A DNA stretch of 64,000 nt from Thermomonas flagellata (GCF_022419185.1 NZ_JAJOZK010000008.1:89670-153669), one strand, 5' to 3'; counted from the stretch's first letter, positions 11,379 through 19,078 are shown. Program-made: numbers and translations. Notes: generated by a model from the sequence alone, not told the origin.

Positions 11379-12059
11379 TCACGCCATCCAGAAGAACACC
11401 GCGGCCATCCGCGCGTCCTCCAGCGCCTCGCCGCAGTAGGCGGTGGCGCTGTGGATCAGCGTGGCCTGATAGACCAGCAAGCGGTTGAAGCGGTTGGGCA
11501 CGCGCACGTCCTCGACGAAGCTGCCGGGCGGGACGAAGCGGGTGCCGAGCGCATCGACCAGGGTGTCGTGCGGCTTGGTCACGGTGTTGCCGCCGAGCTG
11601 GCCGCTGGCCAGGCGCTGGCGGTAGAAGCTGGTACCGCAGTCGGCCGGCGCGTCGGGCAGCAGGTACAGCACGCCGGCATAGCGGCACAGCGATCGCGCA
11701 TCGGTGTGCGGACGCGCCTGCGCCTCGCGCGCGCCCACCACCTGCACGCAGTTGTGGTTGAGGGTCTTGCCGTCCGGCGCCGGCTGCATCCACAGCCGCT
11801 TGGCGCCGGTCGCGGCGCGCACGCGCGCCTCCACCTGCGCCAGTTCGTCGGGCTCCAGCGCCGGCAGCGCGCGCCGGCCCGGCCAGCTCTCGCCGCTGTG
11901 GGGGAAACCGAGGGTCCAGTCGGGCTTGGCCAGGCAGCGCGCGCGCACCGCCAGGGGGTCGGGCAGCACGTCGTCGAACACCCAGTAGTCACGCCCCTCG
12001 GTGGGCTTGCGGTAGGGCAGCACGCGCATCGGCGCGGCAGTCGGGGCGGACGGGCGCAT
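11379..12059 (-). CDS. DUF6445 family protein, oxygenase-like
   Basis: A 226-residue protein that matches the DUF6445 family as I recall it, which is thought to share the prolyl-hydroxylase-like double-stranded beta-helix fold. Seen here are RPHTDARSLCRYAGVLYLL, with an H-x-D iron-ligand pattern, CGTSFYR, and a distal LIHSA histidine; these fit a 2-oxoglutarate-Fe(II) oxygenase core. No signal peptide is present. The ATG at 12059 sits 6 bases after a TATGAT hexamer, suggesting a leaderless transcript; an alternative ATG is at 12029. It faces the other oxygenase gene convergently and is divergent from tpiA. The substrate is unknown. Confidence 0.72.
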   Translation of the reverse strand: MRPSAPTAAPMRVLPYRKPTEGRDYWVFDDVLPDPLAVRARCLAKPDWTLGFPHSGESWPGRRALPALEPDELAQVEARVRAATGAKRLWMQPAPDGKTLNHNCVQVVGAREAQARPHTDARSLCRYAGVLYLLPDAPADCGTSFYRQRLASGQLGGNTVTKPHDTLVDALGTRFVPPGSFVEDVRVPNRFNRLLVYQATLIHSATAYCGEALEDARMAAVFFWMA

Positions 12060-12065
12060 GCGGCG

Positions 12066-12071
12066 ATCATA
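12066..12071 (-). promoter_or_regulatory. -10 element for the DUF6445 gene, possibly leaderless
   Basis: TATGAT on the minus strand ends 6 bases before the ATG at 12059. With transcription starting about 7 bases after the hexamer, the first base of the mRNA would be at or next to the start codon. No clear -35 is present. Confidence 0.4.
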
Positions 12072-12094
12072 GCGGCGCGCGCCGCCGCGGTTGC

Positions 12095-12100
12095 TAAACT
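12095..12100 (+). promoter_or_regulatory. -10 element for tpiA
   Basis: TAAACT preceded by TTGC lies 25 bases before the tpiA ATG, with a GAGGAGG ribosome-binding sequence between them. It is back to back with the minus-strand promoter of the DUF6445 gene in a 66-base divergent gap. Confidence 0.4.
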
Positions 12101-12125
12101 GCGGCGCCTGCCGAGGAGGACTGCG

Positions 12126-12881
12126 ATGCGCCGCCGGATCGTCGCCGGGAACTGGAAGCTGCACGGGGACCGCGCGTTCGCGCGCGCCTTGCTGGACGCG
12201 CTGGTGGCCGCGCCGCCGCCGCCCGGGGTCGACCGCATCGTGCTGCCGCCGCTGCCGTACCTGGCGGAGCTGGCGCAGGCCTATGCCGGGCCGGGGCTGG
12301 CGTTCGGGGCGCAGGACGTGGGCGAGCACGCGCGCGGCGCCTACACCGGCGAGGTGGCGGCGGCCATGCTGGCCGAGGTCGGCGCGCGCTGCGTGCTGGT
12401 CGGCCATTCCGAGCGCCGCCAGTACCACGGCGAGGACAGCGCGCAGGTGGCGCGCAAGTTCCTCGCCGCGCGCGCGGCCGGGCTGGTGCCGATCCTGTGC
12501 GTCGGCGAGACCCTCGCCGAGCGCGAGGCCGGCGCCACCGAGGCGCGCCTGCGCGAGCAGCTGGAGCCGTTGTTCGCGCTCGGCGGCGTGCAGGCGCTGG
12601 ACGGCGCGGTGGTCGCCTACGAACCGGTGTGGGCGATCGGCACCGGGCGCACCGCCAGCCCCGAACAGGCGCAGGCGGTACATGCCTTCCTGCGTGGCGA
12701 AGTCGCCCGCCGCGATGCTATAATTGCTAGCTCGCTTCCCCTGCTGTACGGGGGCAGCGTGAAGCCGGACAACGCGGCCCAGCTGTTCCGCCAGCCCGAC
12801 GTGGATGGCGGCCTGATCGGCGGGGCCTCGCTGGTGGCGGAGGATTTCCTGGCCATCGTGGCAGCCGCCGCGCCGGCCTGA
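12126..12881 (+). CDS. tpiA: Triose-phosphate isomerase
   Basis: TpiA interconverts dihydroxyacetone phosphate and glyceraldehyde-3-phosphate in glycolysis. The 251-residue barrel has GNWKLHG with the catalytic lysine (11), GHSERRQY with the catalytic histidine, AYEPVWAIGTG with the catalytic glutamate, and the phosphate-binding YGGSVKPDN and GGASL segments. GAGGAGG lies before the ATG. A short AT-rich stretch inside the gene (12717-12733) resembles a promoter (CTATAATTGC) and might give secG some independent expression. Confidence 0.96.
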   Translation: MRRRIVAGNWKLHGDRAFARALLDALVAAPPPPGVDRIVLPPLPYLAELAQAYAGPGLAFGAQDVGEHARGAYTGEVAAAMLAEVGARCVLVGHSERRQYHGEDSAQVARKFLAARAAGLVPILCVGETLAEREAGATEARLREQLEPLFALGGVQALDGAVVAYEPVWAIGTGRTASPEQAQAVHAFLRGEVARRDAIIASSLPLLYGGSVKPDNAAQLFRQPDVDGGLIGGASLVAEDFLAIVAAAAPA

Positions 12882-12918
12882 GCGGGCCAGCCGGCCCAAC
12901 GACGGGACGATTCACATC

Positions 12919-13320
12919 ATGTGGTTGCAACTGGTCACGGTGCTGTACGTGCTGATCGCGGTGGCGATGGTCGCGCTGATCCTGATGCAGCGCGGCGCCG
13001 GCGCGCAGGCCGGCTCCGGCTTCGGCGGCGGCGCCTCGGCCACCGTGTTCGGCGCGCGCGGCGCGTCCAACTTCCTGAGCAAGACCACCAAGTGGCTGGC
13101 GGTCGCGTTCTTCGCGATCAGCCTCGGCATGGCGGTGTATGCCAGCAAGACCGCGCGCCGCGACGGCGTGGCCAGCAAGCCGGATCTCGGCGTGATGGCG
13201 CAGCAGCCCGCGCCGGCGGCACCGGCCCCGGCGGTGCCGGCCGCGCCCGCGCAGCCCCTGCCGGCGGTGCCGACCGCGCCCGCGCAGCCGGCCCCGGCGG
13301 TTCCGACCCAAGGGAAGTGA
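12919..13320 (+). CDS. secG: Preprotein translocase subunit SecG
   Basis: SecG is the small two-helix subunit of the SecYEG channel. The 133-residue protein has a first helix (LVTVLYVLIAVAMVALILM), the conserved QRGAGAQAGSGFGGGASATVFGARG loop in part, a second helix near residues 56-75 and then an Ala/Pro-rich cytoplasmic tail. It follows tpiA by 37 bases, a common proteobacterial order, and is followed by tRNA-Leu. The end of the gene is part of a 13-bp tandem duplication. Confidence 0.93.
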   Translation: MWLQLVTVLYVLIAVAMVALILMQRGAGAQAGSGFGGGASATVFGARGASNFLSKTTKWLAVAFFAISLGMAVYASKTARRDGVASKPDLGVMAQQPAPAAPAPAVPAAPAQPLPAVPTAPAQPAPAVPTQGK

Positions 13321-13338
13321 TCCGGGGAAGTGATCCGG
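13313..13338 (+). repeat. 13-bp tandem duplication at the secG stop
   Basis: GGAAGTGATCCGG occurs twice head to tail at 13313-13325 and 13326-13338. The first copy contains the secG TGA. The second copy lies just upstream of a TAAACT hexamer (13341-13346) that could be the -10 of the tRNA gene. Confidence 0.8.
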
Positions 13339-13340
13339 CG

Positions 13341-13346
13341 TAAACT
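13341..13346 (+). promoter_or_regulatory. Possible -10 element for tRNA-Leu
   Basis: TAAACT lies 42 bases upstream of the mature tRNA, within a locally AT-richer patch. The -35 position would fall in the 13-bp duplication. No strong -35 is seen, and the tRNA may also be read through from secG. Confidence 0.3.
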
Positions 13347-13388
13347 ACACATGCGGCGCGGCGCACCGGCCCGCCCGCGATGACATCA

Positions 13389-13473
13389 GCCCAGGTGGCG
13401 GAATTGGTAGACGCACTACCTTGAGGTGGTAGCGACGCAAGTCGTGGGGGTTCGAGTCCCCCCTTGGGCACCA
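13389..13473 (+). tRNA. tRNA-Leu (anticodon GAG)
   Basis: An 85-base class II tRNA with the CCA end encoded. The acceptor stem pairs GCCCAGG with CTTGGGC (one G-U pair). The anticodon stem CTACC/GGTAG holds the loop TTGAGGT, giving anticodon GAG, which reads CUC and CUU leucine codons. A long variable arm and the T-arm GGTTCGAGTCC are present. It follows secG as in related genomes. Confidence 0.97.
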
Positions 13474-13508
13474 ATCCTCGGTCCGGCGTACCCGCCGGTA
13501 CCGGCAAG

Positions 13509-13532
13509 AAACCCGCCGCATGGCGGGTTTTT
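13509..13532 (+). terminator. Rho-independent terminator after tRNA-Leu
   Basis: AAACCCGCC and GGCGGGTTT form a perfect 9-bp stem with a GCAT loop, and the right arm runs into TTTTT. It would end the tpiA-secG-tRNA transcript. The following 150 bases, up to the convergent barstar gene, hold no feature I can support. Confidence 0.88.
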
Positions 13533-13687
13533 CGTGTCCGCGGAGCGGCTGCGCGGGCTTGGCTGCTCGGCGTCCTGATGCCGCGACCGGCGGGCATCGG
13601 CGTCCTGCTGGCGATGCGCTGCACACGGCGCTGGCGAGCCGAGGCCGGCGCGCGGATCGCCGCACGGCCGCGGGTGGCGAGCGGCGA

Positions 13688-14128
13688 TCAGGCGTCCGCG
13701 CCGAACTCCTCCTCCGGCAGCGCCAGGAACGCCCAGAACGGGGTGCCGGCGGCAGCCCAGTCCGCGGCGGCTTCGTCGAGGATGTCGAGGAAGGTGTCGA
13801 ACGCCGGCGCGTCGGCCTCGCGCAGTGCGCGCGCGTCCGCGATCAGCAGCAGGTAGCCGCTGGCCGGCAGCCAGGACAGGTCGCGCAGGCGGTCGGACAG
13901 CGCGTCCCAGTTGCGCCCGCGCTCTGGATCGGGGAACTGCAGCGCGCCGGCCAGCCGCTCGAGCAGCTGCGGCTTGCCGCGCACGCCGTGCAGGTCGAGC
14001 AGCACCACCTGCAGCCCGCCGGCATGCCCGGCCCGGGCCAGCCCCCGCAGGTCGGCGTCGGTCACGAAATAGACGCCGGCCTGTTCGGGATCGGCCAGGT
14101 CCAGGCGGTCGAGGGCGGCGGTCTTCAT
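13688..14128 (-). CDS. Barstar family protein (ribonuclease inhibitor)
   Basis: Barstar is a small cytoplasmic protein that binds and blocks barnase-type ribonucleases, protecting the producing cell. The 146-residue product shows the barstar-like pattern: a beta-strand, VVLLDLHGVRGKPQLLERLAGALQFP, then NWDALSDRLRDLSWLP, then an acidic C-terminal helix region. That is longer than the 90-residue Bacillus barstar, with an N-terminal extension of about 40 residues. Its start overlaps the stop of the upstream RNase gene as ATGA, so RNase and inhibitor are translationally coupled. No signal peptide, as expected. Confidence 0.88.
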   Translation of the reverse strand: MKTAALDRLDLADPEQAGVYFVTDADLRGLARAGHAGGLQVVLLDLHGVRGKPQLLERLAGALQFPDPERGRNWDALSDRLRDLSWLPASGYLLLIADARALREADAPAFDTFLDILDEAAADWAAAGTPFWAFLALPEEEFGADA

Positions 14129-14562
14129 GGCGGCGTGATGCGACGGAAGCTGGCGTAGTGGTCGTCGGTGTAATACCACTCGCGCGGCGGATCGCCGCCG
14201 GTGACGATCCGGCGCGCGCCGCGGTGCCCGAGGCCGGGGGTGGGGACGGTGTATTCGCGGTACCAGCCGCGCGGCTGCGGCGGCAACCGGCCCTCGCGGT
14301 TGCCGAACACGCTGCCGTCCTGGCGGTAGGGGAAGGGACCGCCGCGGCGGATCAGCGCCAGGGTGGCCTCGGCCTCGGGCGGCAGCGCGGGATCGCGTTG
14401 TGCGTCGCCGCGCGGGGCCGGCCGCGCGGCGGTCGCGCTGTCGGCGTGCGCCGCCGGGGTGGGTGCGGCGGGCGGGGCCGGCGCGCGCCAGGCCTGCCAG
14501 CCCAGGCCCAGCGCCAGCAGCAGGAGCAGGGGCCAGAACGCGGCGAATGCGGGACGGCGCAT
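14125..14562 (-). CDS. Barnase/RNase Sa-type guanyl-specific ribonuclease, exported
   Basis: A 145-residue protein with an N-terminal hydrophobic segment (residues 9-23), an Ala/Pro linker, and a C-terminal domain from about residue 65 that matches microbial N1/barnase ribonucleases. GPFPYRQDGSVFGNREGRLP is the family's conserved entry block. The catalytic triad appears intact: E103 in YREYTVPTPG, an arginine at 117/118 in GARRIVTGG, and H135 in YYTDDHYASF. No lipobox is seen, so it is either secreted or tethered by an uncleaved anchor. The barstar inhibitor gene follows with a 4-base overlap. Confidence 0.9.
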   Translation of the reverse strand: MRRPAFAAFWPLLLLLALGLGWQAWRAPAPPAAPTPAAHADSATAARPAPRGDAQRDPALPPEAEATLALIRRGGPFPYRQDGSVFGNREGRLPPQPRGWYREYTVPTPGLGHRGARRIVTGGDPPREWYYTDDHYASFRRITPP

Positions 14563-14637
14563 GGGCGGAGGCGGGCAGGGACGTGCCGCGCAGGATGCGG
14601 GCGCGCGGGGGCGCCCCGCAAGCGGGTCGGCGCGCGC

Positions 14638-16404
14638 TCAGTCCCAGCGTTCGACCCGCAGCACCGGGTACTGGTCCACCCCGGCGTCCCAGGCCGGGTG
14701 GCGGCGGTAGAAGAAGTCCAGCCGTGCGCGCGGATCCGCGGCGAACGCCGGATCCTCGCGCAGGCGGCGCTCGAACGCGGCCTTCAGCGCGGGGTCGCGC
14801 GCCAGCATCCGCCGCGCCTCGTCCTCGGCCACGTACGGCTCCATGTATTCCTTGCGTTCGAATGCGTTGTTGAACGCGCCCCACGCGGCCAGCGAATCGG
14901 GCGCCTGCGGCTCCAGGATCGCCATCAGCAGCCGCGCCTTGGGCTGGGCGATGGGCACGTACAGGCTGCCGGCGGGCAGATCGGCATGCGCGTCCTGCCA
15001 CTGGCCTTCCAGCGTCAGGCGCTGGTGGCCCTCCTGCGAGGTGGGCGCGAACTGCACGCGGGTGGCGGCGAAGCGCTGCACCGGCAGGGCGCGGCGGGCG
15101 CCCTCCAGGCGCTGGAAGTCGATCCCGTGCAGGCGCAGCAGGCGCTCCACCGCGGGCGCCCACGCCGCCGGGACGAGGTAGCCGGCGCGCGGCGCGGTGA
15201 CTTCCAGGGCCGGTTCGATCTGGTCGCGCAGCGGCACCATCCAGGTCTGCGGGGTGCGCTCGTCGTAGCGGGTCATCGGCGCGCCGGAGATCTCCGAGGG
15301 CGTGCGGGTGTAGGCATAGCCCGCGAATGCGATGATCCGCTTGGCCGGGGTGGCGCGGTAGTCGAGCGCGACCGGTTGCCCGCCCAGCGCCGCGGCGCGC
15401 ACGTCGGCCTCGCGCGCGGCCTGCATCCACTGCGGGCCGTTCGCCGCCACCAGCTCCAGCGCGTCCAGCACGCTGTTGTAGGTGGCGCGCACGCGCAGCG
15501 GGTAGGGCGCCCAGGAATGGGTCTCGACCAGGATCCCGATCCGGTTGCGCAGCGGGAAGTAGCCGTGCGAGAAGCGCGGCGGGCTGACCCCGTCGACGAA
15601 TCCGGAGGTGGGATCGTCCTCCACCGCGAAGCTGGGATAGAAGCCGACCGGCCGCGAGCCCTGCGCGGCCAGGCGGTCGATCAGGCCCTGCTTGAGCGCG
15701 CGCCCGACCGCGCGCAGCTGCGGGTCGCCCGCGTTGACCGGCTCGCCGGTGATCGAGATGTCGTGCTGGAACTGAGCGCCGTCGGTCACGTGCAGGTCCA
15801 GCACCACCAGCGGGTCCCACTGCGCCAGCAGCCCGAGCATGGCCTGCATCTCCGGGCTGTCGGCCTTCACGTAGTCGCGGTTGAGGTTGTAGCGCTGCGC
15901 GGTGACGCGGAAGCCGGTCTCCTCCGGACCGCGTTGGTTGGGGCGGTTCCAGGCGCGGAAGTTCTCGTGGCCGTCGACGTTGAACACCGGCACGAACAGC
16001 AGCACCTGGCGGTCGAGCAGGCCCTTGCCGGCCTTGCCCTGCAGCAGGTCGCGCAGCAGGGCGAAGCCGGCGTCCTTGCCGTCGATCTCGCCAGCGTGGA
16101 TGCCCCCCTGCGCCAGCACCACCGGCAGCCCGCGCGCCTGCGCCTCCTGCGGGTCGAGCACGCCGCTGGTGGAGGCCGCCAGGGCGAGCATCGGCCGGCC
16201 CTCCGGGGTGGTGCCGAAGGCGAAGCAGCGCACCGCCTGCGGCCAGCGCGCGGCATACGCGTGGCAGAGCGCCTCGACCTCGTCGTAGCGGCCGGTGCGG
16301 GCGTAGCCGCTGCGCTCGGCGACGGTGGGCGGCGGCAGCGCCGGGCCGGCGGCGAGGGCGGGCAGGACGGCGGCGAGCAGCAGGGCGGGGACGAGCGAGC
16401 GCAT
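14638..16404 (-). CDS. M14-family zinc carboxypeptidase, exported
   Basis: A 588-residue peptidase with a signal peptide (MRSLVPALLLAAVLPALAAG). The M14 domain covers roughly residues 30-330: the zinc motif H-x-x-E in GGIHAGEIDGKD, the third zinc histidine in DLHVTDG and the catalytic glutamate in ILVETHSW. NRDYVKAD and FNVDGHENFRAWNRPNQ are also typical. The remaining 250 residues form an additional C-terminal region seen in large bacterial M14 proteins. The start at 16404 is chosen over upstream in-frame codons because it begins the signal peptide. It probably trims peptides in the periplasm or outside the cell. Confidence 0.88.
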   Translation of the reverse strand: MRSLVPALLLAAVLPALAAGPALPPPTVAERSGYARTGRYDEVEALCHAYAARWPQAVRCFAFGTTPEGRPMLALAASTSGVLDPQEAQARGLPVVLAQGGIHAGEIDGKDAGFALLRDLLQGKAGKGLLDRQVLLFVPVFNVDGHENFRAWNRPNQRGPEETGFRVTAQRYNLNRDYVKADSPEMQAMLGLLAQWDPLVVLDLHVTDGAQFQHDISITGEPVNAGDPQLRAVGRALKQGLIDRLAAQGSRPVGFYPSFAVEDDPTSGFVDGVSPPRFSHGYFPLRNRIGILVETHSWAPYPLRVRATYNSVLDALELVAANGPQWMQAAREADVRAAALGGQPVALDYRATPAKRIIAFAGYAYTRTPSEISGAPMTRYDERTPQTWMVPLRDQIEPALEVTAPRAGYLVPAAWAPAVERLLRLHGIDFQRLEGARRALPVQRFAATRVQFAPTSQEGHQRLTLEGQWQDAHADLPAGSLYVPIAQPKARLLMAILEPQAPDSLAAWGAFNNAFERKEYMEPYVAEDEARRMLARDPALKAAFERRLREDPAFAADPRARLDFFYRRHPAWDAGVDQYPVLRVERWD

Positions 16405-16525
16405 GCACGGTGCCAGCGGTGGGGGGCGGCGCGATGGTAACCGCGGCCCGCGCCGCTGCCGACTGCCGTGCGCCATGCCGCGCACGGCGTGCGATCATCG
16501 CGGCGTGTCCCCGCTTTACGCCACG

Positions 16526-17161
16526 ATGGATACCACGCTTTACTACTCCCCGGGCGCCGCCAGCCTGCTGGTGCACTGGCTGCTGCTGGAACTGGACGTG
16601 CCGCATGCGCTGCAGCGGGTGGATTTCAGCCGCGGCGAGCAGAAGGCGCCGGCGTTCCTCGCGCTCAACCCGCACGGCACGGTTCCGGTGCTGGTGGTGG
16701 ACGGGGTGGCCCGCCACGAAGCCGCGGCGATCGCGTTGTGGCTGGCCGAGCAGCATCCGCAGGCCGGGTTGGCGCCGGTGCCGGGCGATCCGCGCCGCGC
16801 GGACTACCTGCAGTGGATGTTCGAGCTGGCGAACGTGCTGCAGCCGCTGTTCCGGCAGTGGTGGTACCCCGCCGAACCGGCCGGCGAGGCCTGCACGGAG
16901 GCGGTGCGCGCGCACTGCGCGCCGCGCATCGAGGCGTGCTGGGAGCGGATCGACGCGCGCCTGGCCGCGGCCGGCCCGTACCTGCTCGGGGAGGCACCGA
17001 GCGTGCCGGACTTCTACCTCACCATGCTGATGCGCTGGGCGCGCCACATGCCGCGCCCGGCGACCGCGTGGCCGGCGCTGGCCGCCCTGGCCGCGCGCAT
17101 GAAGGCGCGCCCGAGCTTCGCCGCGCTGTACGCGCGCGAAGGCCTGGCCGAATGGGCCTGA
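16526..17161 (+). CDS. Glutathione S-transferase family protein
   Basis: A 211-residue protein with an N-terminal thioredoxin-like domain (LYYSPGAASLLVHWLLLELD, then the cis-proline in HGTVPVLVVDG and a glutathione-gamma-glutamyl site around HEAAAIALWLAEQ) and an all-helical C-terminal domain ending in VPDFYLTMLMRWARHM. These support a cytosolic GST of the bacterial type with a serine near the thiol site (YYSPGAAS). The substrate is unknown. It is divergent from the carboxypeptidase and 22 bases upstream of the rhomboid gene. Confidence 0.88.
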   Translation: MDTTLYYSPGAASLLVHWLLLELDVPHALQRVDFSRGEQKAPAFLALNPHGTVPVLVVDGVARHEAAAIALWLAEQHPQAGLAPVPGDPRRADYLQWMFELANVLQPLFRQWWYPAEPAGEACTEAVRAHCAPRIEACWERIDARLAAAGPYLLGEAPSVPDFYLTMLMRWARHMPRPATAWPALAALAARMKARPSFAALYAREGLAEWA

Positions 17162-17183
17162 CCGCGGCCGGGAGGGCGTGCCG

Positions 17184-17792
17184 ATGCGGCTGTCGATGAC
17201 CCTGCTGATCGTGCTGGTGACGGTGCTGGTGTCCTGGCGCGCGTTCGGCGACCGCGCGCTGCTGGAGCGCCTGTTGCTGTGGCCGCCCGCGATCGAGCGC
17301 CGGCGCCAGTACGAGCGCCTGCTGACCTATGGCTTCGTGCATGCCGACTGGATGCACCTGCTGTTCAACATGGTCACCCTGTGGTCGTTCGGCACCGCGG
17401 TCGAACGCGTGTTCGCCCCTGCGCTGGGACCGCTCGGGTTCCTGCTGTTCTACCTGTCGGCGATCGTGGTGGCGATCCTGCCGACCTACCTCGCGCACCG
17501 GCGCGACCCGGGCTACCGCAGCCTCGGCGCCTCCGGCGGGGTGTCGGCGGTGCTGTTCGCCTTCATCCTGTTCGACCCGTGGTCGCGCCTGATCATCTTC
17601 CCGATCCCGGTGCCGATCCCGGCGGTGCTGTTCGCGCTGGCCTACGTCGGCTACAGCATCTGGATGGACCGCCGCGGCAGCGGCAACGTCAACCACAGTG
17701 CGCACCTGTGGGGTGCCGCCTACGGCGTACTGTTCACCGTGCTGCTGGAACCGCGGGTGTTGGCGCACTTCGCGCGCAGCGTGTTCGGCTGA
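17184..17792 (+). CDS. Rhomboid family intramembrane serine protease
   Basis: A 202-residue, six-helix membrane protein. It has the first conserved block GFVHADWMHLLFNM, the catalytic serine at 117 in LGASGGVSAV and the catalytic histidine at 154 in NHSAHLWGAAYG, completing the Ser-His dyad used to cut transmembrane segments. The ATG at 17184 is preferred over a GTG at 17178 because GGGAGG at 17170-17175 has proper spacing only for the ATG. The substrate is unknown. Confidence 0.9.
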   Translation: MRLSMTLLIVLVTVLVSWRAFGDRALLERLLLWPPAIERRRQYERLLTYGFVHADWMHLLFNMVTLWSFGTAVERVFAPALGPLGFLLFYLSAIVVAILPTYLAHRRDPGYRSLGASGGVSAVLFAFILFDPWSRLIIFPIPVPIPAVLFALAYVGYSIWMDRRGSGNVNHSAHLWGAAYGVLFTVLLEPRVLAHFARSVFG

Positions 17793-17799
17793 GGCGGGC

Positions 17800-18075
17800 A
17801 TGGGGCCGATCCGCCACGACCCGCAGCGGCAGCGTTTCTCCGCCGAGGCGGAGGGACTGGCCGCGGTGCTGGACTACCGCCTGCGCGACGGCACGGTGAT
17901 GGTGATCGTGCACACCGGGGTGCCGGCGCCGATCGGCGGGCGCGGGATCGCCGCCGCCCTGACCGCGGCCGCGTGCGCGCATGCGCGCGCCCGGGGCTGG
18001 CGGGTCGATCCGCAGTGCAGCTACGCCGCGCGCTGGTTGCAGCGGCATCCCGAGCATGCCGACCTGCACGGCTAG
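17800..18075 (+). CDS. Small GNAT-like N-acetyltransferase (YjdJ type)
   Basis: A 91-residue protein matching the short acetyltransferase-like family (DUF/GNAT_2, YjdJ). It has LDYRLRDGTVMVIVHTGVP, the acetyl-CoA loop region PIGGRGIAAALTAAACAHARARGWRV and a final CSYAARWLQRHPEH. The acceptor is unknown; full-size GNAT domains are about 150 residues, so this is the reduced form. It begins 7 bases after the rhomboid gene stop. Confidence 0.85.
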   Translation: MGPIRHDPQRQRFSAEAEGLAAVLDYRLRDGTVMVIVHTGVPAPIGGRGIAAALTAAACAHARARGWRVDPQCSYAARWLQRHPEHADLHG

Positions 18076-18112
18076 CCGCGCCGCCCCACGCGCGGTCAGG
18101 CCCGATCGGCCC

Positions 18113-18118
18113 GATAAT
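18113..18118 (+). promoter_or_regulatory. -10 element for the rluF-like gene
   Basis: GATAAT lies 23 bases before the ATG, in a GC-rich spacer, with GGAG between it and the start codon. No convincing -35 is visible. Confidence 0.4.
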
Positions 18119-18141
18119 GCAGCGCCCGCCCCGGAGCCTGC

Positions 18142-18858
18142 ATGCGCCTGAACCGCTACATCGCCGACACCGGCGCCTGCTCGCGCCGCGAGGCCGACCG
18201 CCTGATCGCGGAGGGCCGGGTCACCGTGAACGGCCTGCGCGCCCGCATCGGCGCGGAACTGGCCGAGGGCGACGAGGTCCGCCTCGACGGCGAGCCGCTG
18301 GCCGCGCGCAGCGCCGCCCGCGGCAAGCGCCGGCACGTCTACATCGCGCTGTACAAGCCGGTCGGCATCACCTGCACCACCGAGGCCGAGGTCAAGGGCA
18401 ACATCGTGGACTTCGTCGGCCACGAGCAGCGCATCTTCCCGGTCGGGCGGCTGGACAAGGACTCCGAGGGGCTGATCCTGCTCACCAGCAACGGCGACAT
18501 CGTCAACCGCATCCTGCGCGCCGAGAACAAGCTGGAGAAGGAATACCTGGTGGCGGTGAACCACCCGGTCACCGCCGAATTCCTGCGCGGGATGGCGCGC
18601 GGCGGCATCCCGCTGCACGGCCAGGCCACGCTGCCATGCCGGGTCGGCAAGCTCGGGCGGTTCGGGTTCCGGATCGTGCTGGTGCAGGGCCTGAACCGCC
18701 AGATCCGGCTGATGGCGGCGCATTTCGGCTACCGGGTCAAGCGCCTGCTGCGGGTGCGGATCGGCAACGTCAGGCTCGGTCACCTCAAGCCCGGGCAATG
18801 GCGCAACCTCAGCGACGCCGAGCTGCGCGCGCTGCTGCCGGAGCTGGCCGACTGGTGA
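18142..18858 (+). CDS. rluF: 23S rRNA pseudouridine synthase, RluF/RsuA family
   Basis: The enzyme isomerises a uridine in 23S rRNA (U2604 for RluF) to pseudouridine. The 238-residue protein has an N-terminal S4 RNA-binding domain (LNRYIADTGACSRREADRLI) and a catalytic domain with YKPVGITCTT, VGRLDKDSEGLILLT (catalytic aspartate 105) and LVQGLNRQIRLMAAHFGYRV. The last block resembles RluF rather than RsuA or RluE. It lacks the C-terminal extension of E. coli RluF, as many homologues do. Confidence 0.87.
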   Translation: MRLNRYIADTGACSRREADRLIAEGRVTVNGLRARIGAELAEGDEVRLDGEPLAARSAARGKRRHVYIALYKPVGITCTTEAEVKGNIVDFVGHEQRIFPVGRLDKDSEGLILLTSNGDIVNRILRAENKLEKEYLVAVNHPVTAEFLRGMARGGIPLHGQATLPCRVGKLGRFGFRIVLVQGLNRQIRLMAAHFGYRVKRLLRVRIGNVRLGHLKPGQWRNLSDAELRALLPELADW

Positions 18859-18895
18859 GCCGCGCCGGCTCTTCGGGCGAAAAAACCGCCCGCGG

Positions 18896-18926
18896 TTCAC
18901 ACTTGCGCCCGAAAACAGGGTATGGT
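18896..18926 (+). promoter_or_regulatory. Possible cspA promoter and start of a long 5' leader
   Basis: TTCACA (18896-18901) and TATGGT (18921-18926) are separated by 19 bases. Transcription from here would give the cold-shock gene an untranslated leader of roughly 145 bases. Long leaders are a known feature of cspA-type genes, where they act as temperature-responsive RNA structures. The leader is less GC-rich than its surroundings. Confidence 0.4.
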
Positions 18927-19078
18927 GCGCGCACTGTTTCAAGCGGGATCACGGGACATCGTGACCCGATGCGGTAGATCCATCGCGATCCGCTACATCG
19001 TGTGCGTTACCCCTTGCTCGACAGTCGCGGCCGGTTCGCCTGCCGTGTTTCCATTCCAAACTGTAAGGAGTCGCCAAC

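Noticed and set aside
13389..13473. The tRNA-Leu as an integration site of a genomic island
   Set aside because: No integrase, no repeat of the tRNA 3' end and no cluster of low-GC genes follow; the downstream genes have ordinary composition.
18859..19078. A possible metabolite riboswitch in the cspA leader
   Set aside because: The leader matches no riboswitch consensus I recognise. A long leader is normal for cspA-type genes, so only the promoter and leader are listed.
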